From Pistricoccus aurantiacus (GTDB taxonomy: Bacteria; Pseudomonadota; Gammaproteobacteria; Pseudomonadales; Halomonadaceae), in the NCBI RefSeq assembly GCF_042682565.1, contig NZ_JBHUIC010000001.1: DNA of 64,000 nucleotides, one strand, 5' to 3'. This document shows positions 61,337 through 64,000 of this stretch, in pieces (the stretch's first letter is position 1; each line of letters begins with the position of its first letter). Made by a program: the position numbers and the translations under genes. The notes under the pieces were generated by a model. That model saw only the letters and a program-made list of their open reading frames with translations. It was not told the DNA's origin and did no database searches.

Positions 61337-62518
61337 TCAGGCCGCGCTCAGGGGCTGCGACGGCCCGAAGTGTTCGTAATGACGGTGCTCTTGGGGAACG
61401 TTCAATGCCGCCAAGGCATCGTTTACCGCGGTCATGAAGCCCTGGGGCCCGACGAAATAGCACTGCGCCTGCTCTTCCGGCAGGTATCGCGCCAGCAGCT
61501 CACGGTCGATCCACCCGATATGCACCTCGGTTGCATCTTCCATGCCGCGCTCGTAGAGGGTGACGCTGGTCAGCTGCCGGGGATAGCGCTGTTCGAGCGC
61601 TTGCAGCTCGTCACCGAAGGCGTGCTGATCCTGTTCCTGGGCAGCGTGCAGATAGACCACCTGACGACCTTGTTCCAGGGCGTGCTGGGCCAGAGGCAGC
61701 ATGGGGGTCTGGCCGACGCCGCCGCTGATCAGCATCACCGGGGCGTCGCTTTCATCGAGTACGAGCTCCCCGGCGGGAGGCAGCAGGTTCAGGGTATCGC
61801 CGACCTGCAGGGTATCGTGCAGGTGGCGGCTCGCCTTGCCCTGCAGCTCGCGCTTGATGGATAAGCGATACGTCTTCCCATTGGGGAAACCGGACAGGCT
61901 GTAATGACGATAGGTGGACTCGCCATCGATCACCAGGTGTACACCGATGAACTGCCCCGGCTCGAAATCCGCCACCGTGCCGCCGTCTTCCGGGGCCAGC
62001 ACGAAGGAGGTGATGACCGAGCTTTCGGGGGTCTTCTCTACGATGCGGAAAGCGCGTTCGCCCTGCCAGCCGCCGGGGCGCTTGGCGAACTCGTGATATC
62101 GCTTGGCTTCCAGTTCGGTCAGAAGCCCCGCCAGCTCTTCATAGAGCGCGCCCCAGGCATCGGCGATCTCCGGGGTCACCGCATCGCCCAGGACTTCCGC
62201 CACCGCCGCCAAAAGGCACTCGCCGACGATGGGATACTGATCCGGGCGAATATTCAGCGACACATGCTTTTCCACCACCGTGGCCAGGGTCGCCTTGACC
62301 TTCTCCGGCTCCTTGCGCAGCTGCACGTAGGCCAGTACTGCGCCGGCCAACACACGAGGCTGGCCGCCATCCGCCTGATGCGCCTGATTGAACAACGGCT
62401 TGATTTCCGGATAGCGCTCGAACATCAAGGGATAGAAGCGCTGAGTGATGGTATCCAGATGTTCCGCCACCAGCGGCGCGGTGGCTTCGATCAGTTGCTC
62501 TTGCTTGGCTGTCAGCAT
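61337..62518 (-). CDS. hmp: Flavohemoprotein, nitric oxide dioxygenase
   Basis: Turns NO and O2 into nitrate using NAD(P)H. 393 residues: globin domain (1-140; distal Phe/Tyr/Gln region, proximal His in KHVSLNI), FAD domain with RHYSLSGFPNG, and NAD domain with LISGGVGQTPMLPL. All three are complete. An NsrR-like operator lies between the -10 box and the gene, and nnrS follows, so NO-induced expression is expected. Confidence 0.96.
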   Translation of the reverse strand: MLTAKQEQLIEATAPLVAEHLDTITQRFYPLMFERYPEIKPLFNQAHQADGGQPRVLAGAVLAYVQLRKEPEKVKATLATVVEKHVSLNIRPDQYPIVGECLLAAVAEVLGDAVTPEIADAWGALYEELAGLLTELEAKRYHEFAKRPGGWQGERAFRIVEKTPESSVITSFVLAPEDGGTVADFEPGQFIGVHLVIDGESTYRHYSLSGFPNGKTYRLSIKRELQGKASRHLHDTLQVGDTLNLLPPAGELVLDESDAPVMLISGGVGQTPMLPLAQHALEQGRQVVYLHAAQEQDQHAFGDELQALEQRYPRQLTSVTLYERGMEDATEVHIGWIDRELLARYLPEEQAQCYFVGPQGFMTAVNDALAALNVPQEHRHYEHFGPSQPLSAA

Positions 62519-62549
62519 GGGGACTCCTCAGGGGTTGAGTTCGATTTAT

Positions 62550-62578
62550 ATGATGCTTTTTATATGCATCTTATTATA
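62550..62578 (-). promoter_or_regulatory. hmp promoter with NsrR-like operator
   Basis: On minus, a perfect TATAAT (62573-62578) is followed directly by AAGATGCATATAAAAAGCAT... (62550-62572). That dyad agrees well with the NsrR consensus AAGATGCAT-N-ATACATCTT of gammaproteobacteria. A candidate -35 TAGACA lies 19 bp upstream. Binding here would block transcription start, giving NO-relieved repression. Confidence 0.72.
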
Positions 62579-62707
62579 CCCGAACTAGGTGAAATAGTGT
62601 CTAGCAGACAAACTGTCGCAGTGTTTCTGCCGAAGATTCCGACAATCATGACTTCTCTTGACGTCTTTCTGCTCTACAAGACGTTTCCTTGGGCTGACCT
62701 ATAGGGC

Positions 62708-63775
62708 CTATCGATCCGGCAAGCTGTCCTTGGGTACCGTCACTTGGGCGGAACCAATACCGGGTCCAGATTTCCCCGGCAGCTGATAGCGAAGATCCAC
62801 AAAGCGCACGATCCAGCCGTCCACGCTTTCTTCCACTTCCCAGTAGGGATAACGCATCCAGTTGACGAAACCGCGAATCGACGCCGACTCCAAGGCCGCC
62901 TGCACGATAGAATCGGGTGCCCCACGCGGCAGCTCAACGGTTTTTCCATTCGCCTCGACGACCCGGTAGAAAGTGTCATGGACCAGCACGATACGATGCG
63001 AGAACGGCTGTCCGGCCAAGGGGTTGGCCTGAACCTCCCGTGGCGTCGCGAAGCGCTCCGCCGCCAGATTTTCCGCCAGCCGCGCCGCGCCATAAGCCGC
63101 GCACGCATAGATGACCAGCGCTACCACACCGACGCGCGCCACCAGTCGTCCCAAGTCTCGGGCATGGTTGCGCCAGCGCAGTATCGCAAGCGCCGCCAGC
63201 GCGGCGCACCAGAGCAGCTTGCCCTCCAGGGGGACATGGCCGGTGCCCAGCACGAGCAGGCTGGCAAGCATTGCCAGTATCAGCCAGCCGGCCATGGCCC
63301 CATGACGCTTCGAGCGGGCCAGAAACACTCCTGCCGCGGTCAACAGCCATACCCACGGATCGATGATGAACAGCGTATCGCCATAGAACCAGCGCCCCTC
63401 GAAAGGCATGAGCAGGCGCACGCCGTAGGTATTCAGCCAGTCCAGCAGCGGATGCGTCCATACCGCCAGAAAACTGAGCCCAAGCACCACGCCCGGGCGA
63501 AACGGCGGCGCTCCAGGCTTCGAGGATCGACGCCAGCGATGCCAGAGCCAGATGGCGCAGGCCAATAGCAGCGGCAATACGATAAGCGCGAGAATGCCGT
63601 GGCTCCAGCCGCGGCGAAAATACAACGAGGCGTCTTCCCCCCAGAGGTGCGCGATCACATCGATATCCGGCAGGTTGGCGCCGACTATCAAAGTAGGAGT
63701 GGCATAGCGAGTCAAACGCTTGAGACCGGTCTCCGCCAGGACCGCGCCAACCAGGGTATGTGCGACTGGATCCAT
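62708..63775 (-). CDS. YdjM-like membrane-bound metal-dependent hydrolase
   Basis: 355 residues from ATG 63775 (MDPVAHTLVGAVLAETGL). The N-terminal region has the YdjM/DUF457 metal-binding pattern: DPVAHTL, GANLPDIDVIAHLWG, RRGWSHGILAL and THPLLDWLNTYG, each with conserved His/Asp, between several transmembrane helices. The C-terminal 130 residues are a hydrophilic, probably periplasmic domain. E. coli YdjM is SOS-regulated; no LexA box was searched out here. Substrate unknown. Confidence 0.85.
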   Translation of the reverse strand: MDPVAHTLVGAVLAETGLKRLTRYATPTLIVGANLPDIDVIAHLWGEDASLYFRRGWSHGILALIVLPLLLACAIWLWHRWRRSSKPGAPPFRPGVVLGLSFLAVWTHPLLDWLNTYGVRLLMPFEGRWFYGDTLFIIDPWVWLLTAAGVFLARSKRHGAMAGWLILAMLASLLVLGTGHVPLEGKLLWCAALAALAILRWRNHARDLGRLVARVGVVALVIYACAAYGAARLAENLAAERFATPREVQANPLAGQPFSHRIVLVHDTFYRVVEANGKTVELPRGAPDSIVQAALESASIRGFVNWMRYPYWEVEESVDGWIVRFVDLRYQLPGKSGPGIGSAQVTVPKDSLPDR

Positions 63776-63906
63776 GAATATCCTTGCAGATGGAATAGAA
63801 GGTTTGGCCAACCACCGGCTGCATGACAGGAATAATCACGGTGCCGATGATCGAACCCCGGTATTTTTCAGCTTCGGTTATTACCGGGTGAGCCAAATAA
63901 CGATAT

Positions 63907-63933
63907 CATTCGGCTCATGGAGTGAGCCGAATG
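63907..63933 (+). promoter_or_regulatory. Perfect hairpin over a possible start site
   Basis: Arms CATTCGGCTCA and TGAGCCGAATG around TGGAG. The loop holds a GGAG and the right arm ends in an ATG, so it may be an operator or a translation-controlling hairpin. Confidence 0.5.
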
Positions 63934-64000
63934 GACTGCCTAGATTCGGAGACGCCGATCTACGTACGGCCGGAACAGGTCAAGGTACTCCATCGTTTAC
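63931..64000 (+). CDS. Possible start of a gene cut by the window end
   Basis: An open frame from ATG 63931 reads MDCLDSETPIYVRPEQVKVL and stays open to the last base. GGAG lies 9 bases upstream in the loop of a perfect hairpin. Too little is visible for identification; the 23 codons could also be chance. Confidence 0.35.
   Translation, partial: MDCLDSETPIYVRPEQVKVLHRL

Overview
The window looks like a chromosomal segment of a halophilic gammaproteobacterium of the Halomonadaceae (Halomonas-like). This rests on the high GC and acidic proteins, the gene orders queG-nnrD-tsaE-amiB-mutL, orn/rsgA/rhdA/psd and cmoAB, and the mix of Pseudomonas-like and enteric-like blocks. Genus is inference; no rRNA or tRNA gene was seen.

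Layout. 1-8.7 kb: mutL (cut by the window edge), amiB, tsaE and nnrD on minus, then queG, orn, rsgA and an RhdA-type sulfurtransferase. 8.7-12 kb: psd, then a graveyard of broken SDR, LysR and DoxX-like pieces around two intact small genes (DUF427 and SDR). 12-15 kb: the EF-P system (efp, its ligase epmA and aminomutase epmB). 15-18.6 kb: an envelope cluster of two acidic lipoproteins, a PRC-barrel protein with nine-residue repeats and a membrane/coiled-coil protein. 18.6-33 kb: leuA, a protealysin-like M4 peptidase with its emfourin inhibitor, a Gate-domain membrane protein, a TIGR02647 protein, serB, parC, parE, a YqiA-like esterase, pgi, cmoA and cmoB. 33-36 kb: a ParB/sulfiredoxin-like hypothetical and an LTA-synthase-type sulfatase.

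36-63 kb is the anaerobic nitrate and NO region: narGHJI with a parvulin-type PPIase, a NarK-family MFS protein, the divergent narXL two-component pair, two more NarK transporters each with a near-consensus FNR/ANR box, a CMD-family protein, SirB2-like and CopD-like membrane proteins, nnrS, and hmp behind an NsrR-like operator. Nitrate is sensed by NarX/NarL, imported by the NarK proteins and reduced by NarGHI. Nitric oxide arising from nitrite would be met by Hmp and NnrS.

The nitrate region is interrupted by a compact, low-GC element of about 7.2 kb (47921-55140) inserted in the 3' end of narL. A 56-bp direct repeat (one mismatch) flanks it. The left copy completes narL with an element-encoded tail; the right copy carries the displaced native narL end. 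The element has a tyrosine recombinase beside the right repeat, matching inverted arm sites at both ends, a five-gene overlapping operon of small proteins (winged helix, unknowns, HNH/AP2), a hairpin-rich ORF-poor region that may be an origin, an SF2-like ATPase with a C-terminal helix-turn-helix, and three further unknown small genes. No capsid, tail, conjugation or resistance genes were recognised. It fits a phage satellite or minimal integrative element of an unrecognised type and is the best candidate for a new system here.
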